From NCBI GenBank assembly GCA_037367405.1, contig JAZKJV010004148.1:1240501-1304500 (forward strand): a DNA stretch of 64,000 nt. Reading direction: 5' to 3'. Below the pieces are notes generated by a model that was given only the letters and a program-made list of their open reading frames with translations, did not search any database and was not told the DNA's origin. This document shows, one piece after another, positions 23,924 to 36,229 of the stretch (its first letter is position 1; every line of letters begins with the position of its first letter). Source of the stretch: Ottelia alismoides. Its lineage: Eukaryota > Streptophyta > Magnoliopsida > Alismatales > Hydrocharitaceae. A program made the position numbers and the translations under genes.

Positions 23924-25370
23924 CTTCGAGGTTAAACAGAAAGGAATTTTAGAGGACGCTCGAGACACAAAAGAATCTAGTTCTACTGGGCACATAAATG
24001 TGCGGAATTACTCACACAAATGAGTCAATACAAACCCTTGTGAATTCACCAACTTCAACGCTAAAGGGCTGGGATGATTGTCTTCTTATCTTGTCAATTT
24101 TACTTTGTGATCAAATAACAAATCTTGACAGGGTTACGAGCTTTTAGGTACCTAAATTTTCTTACAAACTGGCCCGATTCTTATGACTAGTTGCATCCTT
24201 TTTCTGCTAGTATGGAAGTAAGTCGGACCATATAAATACAACTGCCCGTTAACGTGAGGATCATGCCTTATGTGGTCTCCTCAAAACATTCCACTCTGTT
24301 AAGGAAATACGGACCGTTTACCAGCTACCTGTATATCCTCATTGACAAGCGGCTAATCATTTAGATAGAACCAGCAGTTAATATGAAAATTCATGGCACG
24401 GCTCCATCCACAATATCATCCCTCTCTCACTTGATAATTAGATGCAAAAAAATGAGGGCTTTATACACCGGTAAAACAAGATTGCTTTTATTCCAATTTA
24501 TTAGGTCAACTTGCATCAATTCGGTCCAAATTTTAAGAGTTTTGGTTATCGATTGAATTTAAGTGACCACAAACATTGCCTAACATACAATCTCTTTTCC
24601 TCTATCCTAAAGTTGGTGAAATTGTGGAAGAAAGCATAAAACGGAATGTATTCGGAAATCAATGATGCATTCAGTCGTTAGAAATACTTACAACGCTTCC
24701 CAGCACTGTCCATTTGGATGCAGAACAGAATTTATAAATCTGAATATATGATGCGAATCGAAAAAGATGCACTTAAGAAATAGTTCTATTAGCGGTGAAG
24801 AAATCAATTAATTTGACTAAGTAGAACAGATGTTTCGTGTGTCTATGAATCACCTAAGATTTTTGCAATTGTGAATCTTACGAGATATGTGTAGTGTGTC
24901 CTTAAATATGAATTAGATGAAGCAAGAATGACCTACGATCTATCTATTTGGAATAAAGCTTTAGTCTGAAATGTCACTTAAGTCGAGAACTACTCTCAAC
25001 AAACAAGACATAAGAATAAATGAAGTTAAACAAGCATTCTTTACACATACGAGATCTCAATTAATTACAAAATAATGAAACAAATTTCAATTAAGCTAAT
25101 TAATCTCTCAACTAATTTAATTGTTTCATGGACTCTCCAACAAGTAGCTCCAAGCTCTTTCCCTTCGTGGTCCTTTATAAATTGTTGGCCCCACAATCCT
25201 ACCACAAAATAAAATAAATTAGAAAATTCTGGAGAGGTTAATACACTTAATTAAAAGGACATCACAAAGCAATGCAAGACAACAATAAGGTAAACATGAT
25301 CGACAATAATTGGACCTAAAAAGCACTAAATAATTATTTGACCCTAAAAATGATCACAAAAGGTGTGCAT
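23924..25370 (-). other. Leader of E3
   Basis: 1.45 kb of non-coding leader, the same length as in E1, NA1 and E5. One copy of the GGTAGCTGGTAAACGGTCCG motif lies at 24310-24329 (minus). Blocks near 24700-24900 match the NA1 leader at 39960-40200. Confidence 0.65.
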
Positions 25371-25387
25371 CCCCGGCAACAGCACCA
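25371..25387 (-). other. Primer-binding site of E3 (tRNA-Asp type)
   Basis: Minus strand reads TGGTGCTGTTGCCGGGG, 2 bases inside the LTR end (GAGTCATCA at 25390). Two changes from TGGCGCCGTTGCCGGGG. Confidence 0.9.
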
Positions 25388-25389
25388 TC

Positions 25390-28254
25390 TGATGACTCAC
25401 TAAGTGCATGTATTAATATCAATCCTTTGTAGAACGGGCACTAAACTTTTCATACAGAAATGAGGAGAATCTCAGTGACAAGGTTCTCAGCTTTAATTTA
25501 TATCTTGGGAAGTCCAGGGTCAAACACAAGGATGTGAGCAATTTAATGATTAAAGTTAGATATCAAATAATATAAATGGTAACTCTTAAATTAATCAGAT
25601 CGAGCCAATGCATAGTTTCACAAAAAGGATACTTTTCAAAATATTTTTTATATGCTCTTACTGTATATGAAAACCTTAATGCATAAACAATGATGTAACA
25701 ACACTCACGGGACAATTGGGGTGATTCACAAAAATATCGGAAATTATTTCAAAATTCAATGCAGTCTACAAATCCAATGCGAAAGATAAGTCAAATCAAG
25801 ATTTGATTTATATAGCAATTCACAGCAAGAATGATATTCGAATTGAATCTATTACTCCAATACCTTTAGCAAGCAATTAAATCAATCATTAGTGTTATGG
25901 AATGATCTAAATCAACTAATAAATTTTCATCATGAAGCAAGGAGTTGATCAAATTTAATTTCCTAAAACAATGACAATTTCAACTTTCATTACAGATTAA
26001 GCATTTAGAAAGTTATATAGATGATGCATAATTTTTGTATCGATAATAACCTCAAAGCACACCACAGGATAGATCATCAAAATGGCTTTCAAACGGTACC
26101 AAAATCACTTTAATTGGATTTATGGATAAAAAGATATTCATAATTAATTTATGGGTATAAATGTAAAGAAAAGTCCAAGTTTTATTACCAATAAGGAAAA
26201 ACAAGGACTTAAACGTAAATAAAATAATTGGCAGGGGTTTTTAATGCAATTTTCACAAGGTAGGAGGGACTTATCTGCAAATATTGGAATTGTGGATCTG
26301 CTTCTGCAATTTACCCTATAACGTGTTCCCTACACATGACCAAGCTAGGCTCAGGTCTAAAGCTTCAATCCGCGTGGCGTAGTCCTGTACTTCACTCGAG
26401 GCTAGGATGCAGGTTTGGATTTGGAGGCTCGGATGTGTATCGTTGGTTCGAGCTGGTGATGTGGTCCAATCTGTACTATAGGATCTCACCCGATTTGGTG
26501 AGATCAATTGCTATTGCTTCTTCTTATTCTTTAGCTCCTCCATGCAAAGTGGCTCTCGTTCTGCGCTCGGACGAGGCTGGTTCCGCTCCTCCTCGCTCCA
26601 TTATTATCACCAAAGTTGGATGACCTTCTGCAAGACTCCGCAAAGATAGAAATGAACTGAGGATAAAGAAGAAGCTTCTGTAATAGCCCGTCGTTGAAAC
26701 TTCACCAGAGAAAATATGGGATACCGGAGCTAAGCTTCAGTCTCCGACCAATGAAGTATTCAAACACCTGCGAATTTAGTAGAAAATGCCTATGCCTATG
26801 AAAACTTGTTTGTGTTTTAGTGAGGCAAAATGGAGGGTCTTAGCAGTGAAGGAGCAGAACCCTACTTGGGTTCCTGGTCAGAGTTCTGCCTGGAAAGGGT
26901 TGACATGGATACACGTGTGGAGAAATGGATCTAGCATGAGGGAGATCACACATGGATGATGGATAGAAGATGGAGATGTCTAGATGCTCATATCAGGAAA
27001 TAAGAAATGAAAATTAGGTGAAATAAAACGATAAAGATTTGAGAAAATGTAAATAAGGAAATTCACCTTGTAATTGAAGTCTGAATCAGAGATGATTCCC
27101 TTGTGATGTTGTAGGCCTGGATGGAGCGTAGATTCTCTGGGTCTTTGCTCGAAGATCTGGGCCAAGGATCTGAGATTTATCAGGTGTAGAAGTGGTGGAA
27201 ACATGGATGATTTGGATGAGGAACTCATAGAGGTGCACAACCATCATCATGCTCAATCTCTTCCTCGTACTATCACTAGAGGTTGGAGATGCTATGGTAC
27301 AGGTTTAGAAATGGCGGATAGCCGGAGACAGTGTCTGGTGTGTGCTATTTAAAGCTGGGGAAAAATGGAAGTTGATGTCCCGTGGCGGTGGTTTCAACCA
27401 CCACCATCAATTAGGTAGTTAGGATTATGGTGAGAACGGAGGTAGGAGAGAGCTATAATTAAATGGCGAAGGGATTAGTGGAGGTTTCGAGAGTAGTTAG
27501 TCAGTTTGGAGGTTGGCGAAAACAAGAGATGTTACTAGGCACTAAGAGTTGTGTCTTTTGGCAAAGGCGGTTGGAGGTTGACCAGATCCCAGAGATCGTT
27601 TGATTTAGATTCAACGGCTCCGGATAGGGTGCAATCTAAGGAATCAGATGTATCAGATGAGACGCATCCTGAGGATGAAATGGAAGCGATATAGGATAGC
27701 CTGGATGCTTCTGATCAAAGATCCAATGGGACATAATTAAAGGCAGTGGCTATTGAAGAACCAGGCCATAGCATGCAATCTGAAGGTGCCACGTGGCCCC
27801 AAAAATATAAAAACAGAGATAATTAGGAAAGAAATAGTTAAAAGATGAATTAGGAAAAATGGTAAACATGAAATTGTAGATCTTGATGAGATCTACAACT
27901 TTCATGTTGAAGTCAAAGAGATCAGAGGTCATTTATACATATATAGAACTTAAATACTAATTAAAACGATATAAAATAATTTCCTTTGATTTTTCTTTTG
28001 CTTATTTTTTTGGATTTTTATTTTATTTTGTGTTGTTTTATTTATATACAATATTAAACTAATTTTTATTTGATTTTTAGAAGAAATAAATACATAAAAT
28101 GTTACACCATTATAGGGAAATATTAATAAATTAGTGATAATTATATACAACAAATAATTAAATAATTAATGTTAACTAGTCAATGAATCATGTGATTAAC
28201 TTAAGCAAGAGAGTTAATAGTGATAATTCGTGATGATAAATATGAGATTTATGA
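25390..28254 (-). repeat. 5' LTR of E3 (family 3), 2865 bp
   Basis: On the minus strand it starts at 28254 with TCATAAATC, 3 bases, ATTTATCA (original TG lost) and ends GAGTCATCA at 25390. Its length is close to the E5 LTR (2854 bp), the same family. GC-richer middle at 26330-27400; a TTTAAATA-like box near 27347-27353 (minus) is a weak promoter candidate. The tail has the CCTTGTGTTTGACCCTGG stretch near 25520. Confidence 0.9.
27866..27909. repeat. Perfect-looking palindrome in the E3 5' LTR
   Basis: Arms AACATGAAA(G)TTGTAGATCT and its complement, about 19-20 bp each with one indel, around a 5-base loop TGATG. E5 has a decayed version at about 49922-49959. Family 1 LTRs carry a single arm (for example 37150-37167, 46542-46559, 57334-57351). 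The E3 3' LTR has lost it. Confidence 0.88.
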
Positions 28255-28930
28255 GGTAGCCATTTTGTGAACATGGGAGTGATGAAACATGTAAAGGATT
28301 ATAGCATGAGCACAGTGTCACTAGTCCTTACCACCCACAATCCAATCTCATGGTAGAGGTGTCAAATAGTGAGGTTAAGATCATATTGCAGAAGCTCGTC
28401 CAGCTAGATAGGAAGGATTGGTCTCAGATTTTGGACCAAGTACTTTTGTCATATAAGATGACTTACAAGACACCATTAGGAACCTCCCCATTTTGGATGG
28501 TATTTGGATGCCGTGCCATTTGCCCATCAAGTTAATACATAAATCATAATGGGAAATTAAGAAGGTCATGTGGAACATACAACTGGGGTAACAATAGAGA
28601 GAGATGGATCTGCTTGAACTTGTGGAAGTTAGAAACCATGGATATGAAAACAGTTTGGTGTACAAGGACAACGTTAAGCATTACCATGATAGATTTATTA
28701 GACAAAAGACCTACGTTCCTAGACAAAAGGTATGATTATTCAATGCAAGCATGAATATTTTCTGAGGGAAACTCAATTCCAAGTGGGCGGGTCCATATAT
28801 AGCGCTATGCATGATAATGGTTGTGTAGAGATCCCAGATTTTACAAATGGAGCACAAACATCCCTAGTTAATGGACACTTATGAAACACTTTGTCGAACC
28901 AAATGAGCAATTAGTCTATGTTGAGGAGAT
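28255..28930 (+). pseudogene. Integrase C-terminal half of E4 (broken)
   Basis: Begins GSHFVNMG, then VEVSNSEVKIILQKLVQLD with the catalytic Glu (near 28356), DWSQILDQVLLSYKMTYKTP, an altered FWMVFG segment, and further broken pieces matching KTYVPRQKV and KLNSKWAGPY. It ends near FLVNGH-like SLVNGHL. Compared with E3 integrase the order is identical, with independent stops. The first catalytic Asp lies in the missing part. Confidence 0.88.
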
Positions 28931-29082
28931 TGTTCTTATGCGTGAGAGGAATTCAAAAGACATACATAGAGCCACGCATGAAATCTTGCAACAATGATCT
29001 CTGGCCACCAACGACATCCAAAAGATTCTTATTGCTATATTTTTGTACGTTCCCCACATTGGTTCTCACGTCACCCTTGTCC

Positions 29083-29330
29083 GATACTTAGGCTGACAAA
29101 AGACTAAGTACAGAGGGGATTGATGCCCTCTTGTCTATATATTCTTCCATTTCTCCTCTAAACCTTGACAACATGATTTTTGCTCTTCTTCTACACTTAG
29201 GATAACTAGAGCCTAAGTATAGGGGGTGGGTCGACTTTTATACTTCAATTCTTTTCACTCTCCTATACTTAGCATGATGTGTCTTTTCTTTGCCTTTTGT
29301 GCTCTAAGGACATTGCACGTGCTAAATATA
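29083..29330 (+). repeat. Hairpin plus polypurine-like units of E4
   Basis: Units at 29091-29118 (TACTTAGGCTGAC...CTAAGTACAGAGGGG) and 29190-29227 (CACTTAGGATAAC...CCTAAGTATAGGGGG), about 107 bp apart. A decayed pair lies near 29260-29330. They are in the same place (just after integrase) and orientation as in E3. Confidence 0.78.
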
Positions 29331-30787
29331 GGGGACATGTATATATTACATATATACTTTACCCATTGCCCGTACTTTCATGTATTTTTGTATATGTTAT
29401 ACATTAATTATGAGATGGGTAAAATTGGCAAAAAATTATTTACTTGTATAATATGAATATTGCATACATGGTGTAAAATTTATATAATGTGTATAATACT
29501 CTCTACAAAATATATATAATCCTTGTAAAAATTATTGTTAATAATACTTTGTAAAATTGTTGTAAAATAAGAGGTAAACTAGAAAATAAAAAAACCTACG
29601 TAAAAAGGGTTTCCTATTTACTGTTGCATATCATTTTTGCATTAAAAAAATCATCTTGCACTTAATTCATTTGCATTTCATTACATCAGCATTTCATTTG
29701 CATATCATACATACTCAAAGTGCAAAGTTAGTGGGTTCTGAGCTGAGTAATGAATAGAAATCGAGGATGGACATGATTTGACCTTCATCTACATTATTTA
29801 AGAGGAACCTTGTAGGAACTAGAGTTGAGACTTTTCATGTCTAGCAAATTAATTCTTTGTGTCCACAAGACTATGTTCACATGTTATCTTGATTGGTCTA
29901 AGTAGAATATTTAATACACACATGATTGTTTTAGATAGAGACCTATCTTGGACAAGAACCTTGCACACAACTCTTCATTGATGAGGTGGTGAGGAGTAGA
30001 ATCATCTGGTAAGAGATGCATGCAAATAGAAACATACACTGTCACTTCGAGTGTCCAGTGCGCCCTAACCTAGTCTAGTGGCATGGACATCTAAAGATCG
30101 GGGATGTGGGTTGAAATAAAGCTTCAGATGAGCCCAAAAACATGCACGAAAATAAAGACTCCAAATCCTTAGGGGCACAATAATGTCAATGCAGTGCAAC
30201 AATTCTTTCCATGCAACAGAAGCAGATGTATTAAAAAAAGGCGAATAAAGCTATGTATATTGAGCACAATGGTCTAGCTTCAGAGAGATTGTAGATCTTC
30301 GTAGAGACTTGGCTATACTGTCCAGTTCCACAAGGAGATGTGGCTACATTGGCCACACTCCACTGCTCTCCATATTCTTCTATTTTCTCCCTCTTCGATT
30401 ATGGACACGGCACATACCTAAAGTTAGAAGGAAATACCCAGCTCCTTGAGGAAATAATAGCTAGACTGGGGAATTAGGGTCACCTTGATAAGAGAAGGTT
30501 GTTCTTTATCATTTCTGATGTAGAGGGCTATATTTCACTGTCACAGTACAAGTAAGATTCATAGTTATTCGAACTTGCTTATGAGGAATTGTTCTGACCT
30601 GATGGTTTAGGTGACCTGAATAGAGACTTGTGGAACTTAAAGGTTGTTAGGACCTAAATCCAATTTTAATAGGGTTTTGCCACATTATTAATCCAAAGGT
30701 CGAGTCGAGCCCCATTCTTATATTTTCTTCATGACCTTGGTATGGAACCCAACATCAATTCACTTTTGCATTTCATTTTAGTTGCTC
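29331..30787 (+). other. 3' internal region of E4
   Basis: Non-coding. Matches NA1: GTGGGTTCTGAGCTGAG near 29730 (NA1 44590) and a block with CTACATTGGCCACACTCC near 30340 (NA1 45160). Then AATCCAAAGGTCGAGTC near 30700 (NA1 45500). The polypurine tract expected at the right edge is deleted. Confidence 0.75.
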
Positions 30788-32250
30788 ATACGGTCTCCTA
30801 CAAACTCCTGCTCACTTTGAATTAGTGTATGGTCATCTTAAAAACAAGGCCACATTCAAAAGAATCGGAGTTCATATGTGAAAGTTGGATTTTGGGCTCC
30901 TATTATATATTGTACATATTGTTCTATTTTGACCTTATTATTTTATGTATAAAAATATCCTTTTTTGGTTTATTTATTTTGTATTTATTCTATTTGTCAT
31001 TATGATTTTAATAAAATATGTAAAAATCTAAATAAAAATTGAATTAAAAATCAAATAAAATAAATCAATATGAGTTTGTATATATATTCTACACATATGT
31101 CTTCTTTAGTTTATTTCTTTCATTTTATTCATTATTAAGAATTCAAAAAAATGGAGATGTAATTATTTATTTTATATTTTCTATGATTTTATTTTTATCT
31201 TATAATAAAATACAAAACAAATTGCAAAAGACCAAAAATGCAGAATTTTATATCTATAGAGTACCACCAAAAATACGTATTGTACATATTGTTTCTTTTG
31301 CTTTTTGTCCTTCACAAAAGTTTTAGATCTCGTGGAGACGAGAAACATTCATGTAGATCACTTAGTTAATTGACCACTTTTGTTTTTTCTTCTTTATTTT
31401 TCTGTGAAGTTAATTTTTTGAATTTTCTAGCAGTGACATGTGAAACTCCAGAAGCCGCCATGTGTCACCCCTATTATTTGATTTTATTTTATTATTTATG
31501 TATTTTCATTTGTTTTACTATTTTTACTAATTTATTTTATGTATGTATTTATTTTTTTATTTATTTTTATTTATCAAACTATTATTACTTTATTTTTAAT
31601 TAATTATTTGGCAGTTATTTACTTATTTATTTTTATTTTATTATAATAACAATTATTATTATTTAGCTTTTAAATTTCAATTACAAATTTTAATCTTCTC
31701 CCTACCATGTGGCCACCTCCTCTGCATGCCACGTAGCGCCCCTCTTGCTCCTTTCCCATCATTACCCTTCCGTCCTATGCGATGGCAACCGCCCTGCCTC
31801 GCGCGACGGTGTTTGCAACATCATAACCTCTCTCTCTCTCTCTCTCTCTCTCCATTCAAGCCCAACCACCAGATCCCATCTCCCTAGCTCGGTGGTTGCG
31901 TAACAGCCGTGCACCCAACCACCCAACTGCGCACCATCCTCTCCCCTCAACCAAATCCTCTCTCTCCAAGATCTCTGGCCCAGCAACTGCTGGTAACCAA
32001 GCATGACTTGTGCTCCTCTCCTCCCTCGCCCTCTAACCCCTAGCTCACGATCTCCTCAGCATCCTTCGTACGACTCGGTCCACCTGCAACCACCCATCAC
32101 AACTTCTCCTAACTGCTAATGAAGGCACCCCCATCACATCATCTAAAATTTTTGAGTTAGAAACCTCGATCTCTCGCTCTGAGGTTGGCCACAGCAGGAA
32201 TTTTGGGAAATTAAGCGACGATCGGTCTTTCTTAGTAAGTAAAGATATGG
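30788..32250 (+). repeat. Partial 3' LTR of E4 (family 1)
   Basis: Starts about 360 bp into the LTR at a CTCAT shared by both sides of the deletion. It includes GAGTTCATATGTGAAAGTTGG near 30865 (in pieces), AAAGTTTTAGATCTCG near 31317, and the transition to the GC-rich block at 31700-32160 with a CT microsatellite at 31828-31852. It fades near 32250. Confidence 0.7.
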
Positions 32251-34687
32251 GAATTTCCTTAAGTGCATCACATAAGTGTGAGGATCACATTATTTGCAAT
32301 AGGGAGCGACTAGTCGCCCTAGTTGCTCGAGGCAGCAGAATTTAAAATATTTTAATCCGATGAAATCACATGATCCAAGATAACTTCTCGGATCATTTCA
32401 TCTAAAACACAAACAAGTATTAGGTTTACCTCTTGAAGCGTGGTTGTGATCAAGTCCCTAAATGAAGAGACCTCCTATCTCAAGTCTGATTCAACAGAGT
32501 ATATGCTTGCGAGCGTTTGATGATATGTGTTATCCTTGCAATCCATGTTGATGATCCAAGCGATGAATCTCCTGATCTCTTCACACGAGATCCAATGTCT
32601 TCTTCATGAGCAAGGTGCATCAAAGGAAACAAAGATCCACGAGCAAACAATCCAACATCATAACGATGATGTTGCGATGATGGAAACTCTCTCTAGTGCT
32701 TTATGGTGGACAACCACAATGACAATGAGAGAGAGAGAGATGGTGTGTTGAGAGAGAGAGGGAGAGAGCTTAATTCCTCTTGTAATTATATGTGTTCTCC
32801 AAGGCAAGGGCTACTGTTCCCTTTATACTAGTTGGATGCACAAGGATCTCAATCCATGTGCTCTCTTAATCTATGGAGTAGACTAAAAGTTTATTAATCA
32901 ATGACCATGATTTGTTATTCCAAAATTGCAACAATAATTAGTTTAAAATTAATTAATTATATCATTTTCAAGATAATAATTAATTCCTTTTAAATTTAAT
33001 TAATATACATAGATAATGTGAATACCAAGTCCCTTACTATAAATAGGGTGGTTGTCCCCCCCTCTTGAACAAGTCATGGTAGATGGCCACCAAAAAGGGA
33101 TAAGGTCTCCTTTTTAGTCTATATATTAATTAATATGCAATAACAATTATTCCATTTATCTTTACAAAAATAATTCCAAATTAAATTTTTAAAACTTCAA
33201 TCATGCCATTGATAAATATGAATCATATTCATATATCCAACATATTACGTAAATTAGATTTGCAACTAATTATTTATTATTAATCACATTCACAACAACA
33301 TATAATTTGTAAATTCTATTTACACTTAAATCTCTCCATCATATTATAAATCTATAATATCCATGATTATTGTGGATAGTGATATCCACATTAAGCATAT
33401 CATTGATAAATAAATCATATTTAATCATCTTGGATCTCTATTCTCATGTGCTCAAATAACATGAATCAAATTCACATTATTCATATTTTTATAATTAAAT
33501 AACATTTAATTACCTTGGATAACTCTCCTTACAATATGAATCAAGTTTATATTACTCATTATAATTAAATAACATTAATTTATCAATTTTCTCAATGCTC
33601 ATATACATATATTAACAATGAAATTATCCATGAACTGTTTCAAGGATAATGCGCTTTCTCCGTGGGTACTTGGAGATAAGGACAGGGCGATTGTATTGTT
33701 CCATGTATAGTGACTTGGATATTGAGATCACATCTCAAATCCAGATCTTGTGGACCTCTCATAGATGCTTGATTAAATCAAGACCGTAAATATAGTCTTC
33801 TCATTGCATCTGAATCACATTCAAATCAATGTCCAACATTTGGACCAAGATCAGATCACTTCTCTACTAAGAGGAGTCACTAAAATCCAGACTTGTTTCA
33901 TTAATCCCTAGGAATGGAAGTGTCATGTTTATACAATCATTTACGATCAAATCACCCTCAGGTATTCCCAATACCTGTACATCCTTTATACTGGAAGACC
34001 CGGATTAAACCTGAAGTTTTTGGGTCTCTTTTAGACTGTCTCCTTTATGGTTTTTATCATTAAGTTTCTCATTTGACTATTGGGAGTTGGTATCGATCAT
34101 ATACATTCCATAAGAATATATTATACCTAGTGTTAATCATATACTTTCCAAAAGCATATATCAAACCTACAAATTTAGTCAAACTTCCAAAGCTAGACGA
34201 TCATGCACGGAATTTGATTCTTCCCAATATCTCATGAGTGAGCTCATGTCTTCCGGATCAGTAATGAATCTGTATGATCCCTTTGAGAGATCGCATTACT
34301 TATATTCCCTTGCAGGCACACCAACGCATCTGTGTATAGACCTTGGTTAGGTCATCAACCTATTGGTGTGCCAAATGTACATACTCCGACATAAAGTAAC
34401 ACATCTATCTTCGGTCACATGATGTGTTCCTATATCGTGACAATATACTACATAGGTCTTTGGTTATCTCGATCTCGTTAAATCAACTCCTTGACCTAAC
34501 TTATCTAACACCTCCGAATCTCTATTCCTATATGGAGGACCTGCATCAAGAGGTCGGTTAGATATCAACCTTTAGAGAAAGGATTGCCATCTCCTTCTCA
34601 GGCTGGAGATCCTCTCTTAACAATCATTTGATGGTGCTTGATGAGTCCTCAATCTAAATCTTTAGATATTCGTCGAAGCACCAGCTA
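32251..34687 (+). repeat. Repeat A: unassigned LTR-like sequence
   Basis: AT-rich, non-coding. From about 33383 to 34687 it is a diverged direct copy of repeat B (35575-36229 plus 48774-49322). Shared landmarks include GCTTTCTCC...GAGATAAGGAC near 33650 and TTGAGAGATCGCATTACT near 34284. GA microsatellites lie at 32727-32740 and 32751-32769. A Ty1/copia LTR is the most likely identity, because a tRNA-iMet-like primer site follows repeat B, but this is weak. Confidence 0.55.
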
Positions 34688-34746
34688 TGTATATAATTCT
34701 TCCTCCTTCTCCCTCCGTCTTCCTTTTATCTCTGCTATTCTTCTAC

Positions 34747-34778
<32 letters not shown>

Positions 34779-35574
34779 CTGCTTTTGCTGCTTCTTCTTC
34801 TTCCTCCCTTCTTCACCTTCCTCTCCTCCCGTTCTTCTTGTTGATTTCATAATCCAACTAAACCGCCGAAAAAAATACGATCTTCAACACCGATCTCTCT
34901 CCCCTTCATTGCTAATATATCCTCTCGCTATCTTCCGTCTCCACTAAGTCATGTTGGATCTACAAGCCTCCTTCCACCATCTCCAGAGGAGCCACACACC
35001 CATCTTCCTAAGACAACTTCCAGATCATGCCAGTTGAGCCTACAAGTTCCTGCAGGTCCCATTTTCCACCTCTACTCAAGAAATCTACAGCACACCGCCT
35101 TCGTCCATCTCCTGCACCGTCTCCTAGAGAGAACTGCTCGCAGACTTGATCTCCATGTGTTCGCTCTGCTTTGGTCTCCACGCCACAATTCTAGCACACC
35201 ATCAACCACCCCGCATTCCGACCTCCATCATCCTCACCCAGCAAATCGATCAGCATGTACCTTGTCCATCGATTCATCGCACGCTTCTGATCACTCCTTC
35301 ACCGTCACGCCCTCGACTCCCTTCCAGCTGACGACCTCGACGTCTTGCCCTTGCCTTAATCGTTGGACCTCCATCCGACACCAGGCCTCAGCCTGCACCC
35401 TCTGTTGTTGAGCCCACCCCTTCGCCTATCCTTCATTACCTCAGCCGACACACAATTGTCATTCGACGAAGATCGTGTGGTCTTGGGGCCTCATGCACCT
35501 CACAACAACCTTGTCATCAAGCCTTAGTCCCTTGAGAGCTGACATTATCAAAGAACGACATGTGGAGCATTATT
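34688..35574. other. GC-rich spacer between repeats A and B
   Basis: Pyrimidine-rich, GC-rich sequence with a TTC microsatellite (34750-34780, interrupted, then 34791-34803). It resembles the GC-rich middle of the LTRs here in style only, and could be a displaced part of the E4 LTR. Open stretches such as 35034-35411 show no domain and look like low-stop GC-rich DNA. Confidence 0.4.
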
Positions 35575-36229
35575 TGAAGGGTACCCTTTGTAGTAATATC
35601 CACATTAATCTTAACCTTGATAATTAAATCAAATTTAATTATCTTGAATAACTATTCTCCAGTCTAAATAATATGAATGATATTCATATGATTCATGATT
35701 ATTAAATCACATTTAATTATAAATACCCAATGCTCAAATATATAATCAATATCACAATTATTTTTGAACTCATTCAAAAATAAAGAGCTTTCTCCACAAA
35801 TACATTGAGATAAGGACGTGGCAATTGTATACTCCATATATAGTACGTTGGATTGAGATCATATCTCAAATCCAAAGGTAGAGGACCTCTCAAAGATCTA
35901 TGCAGATACTCTAAAGATGTGAATAATCTTCACATTGCATCTGATTCACATTCAGATAAATGTCCAACAATTTGATTAAGATTGAATTATTAATCTATGG
36001 AGAGGAGTCACAAAAATCCAAGCATGTTTCATCACTCCTACAGAATGGGGGCATCAAGGTCATACAATCGTTTATGATCACATCACTCCTGAGTATTCCT
36101 AATACCCATACATGCTACATAGTGAAAGACCTCGAGTAAACTTGAAATTTTAAATCACATTTGGACTACCTTGTTGAGGGTTTTATTACAAATTTTCTCA
36201 GTTAGTAATCGGGAGTTGGTATCGATCAT
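35575..36229 (+). repeat. Repeat B, left part (target of NA1)
   Basis: Diverged copy of 33383-34100. It is interrupted at 36229 by NA1 and continues at 48774. The last five bases, ATCAT (36225-36229), pair with AACAT at 48774-48778 as NA1's target duplication. Confidence 0.75.

Larger units (their letters stand above)
9024..28254 (-). mobile_element. E3: Tat/Athila-type Ty3/gypsy retrotransposon with gag-pol, decayed and nested
   Basis: The most complete coding element of the window. Minus-strand order: 5' LTR (25390-28254), primer site, leader, gag, protease, linker, RT, RNase H, integrase, 3' hairpin array, a small unknown ORF region, polypurine tract, 3' LTR (9024-10715, truncated by E2). 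RNase H upstream of integrase gives the Ty3/gypsy order. The solo LTR S1 (16024-19949) interrupts RT. The right end lies inside the integrase of E4: the flank at 28255 begins mid-codon-run at GSHF. Many stops, frameshifts and two lost catalytic Asp codons show it is dead. Confidence 0.93.
28255..32250 (+). mobile_element. E4: Tat/Athila-like element, 3' part (family 1 relative)
   Basis: Plus-strand remnant starting inside the integrase core, where E3 inserted. It keeps the integrase C-terminal half, hairpin/polypurine units, a 3' internal region matching NA1 44570-45560, and a 3' LTR lacking its first ~360 bp and the polypurine tract. Its left part is not seen in the window. It is a candidate coding relative of the RT-less NA1/E1 group. 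The right limit is approximate. Confidence 0.8.

Noticed and set aside
31370..31603. Hydrophobic 77-codon open stretch suggesting a membrane protein (similarly 6040-6273)
   Set aside because: Phe/Tyr/Leu-rich translation of T-rich LTR DNA; no start context, and not conserved in the other LTR copies.
35034..35411. A 125-codon open stretch in the spacer between repeats A and B
   Set aside because: Pro/Ser/His-rich with no domain, overlapped by another frame; no homologous stretch elsewhere in the window.
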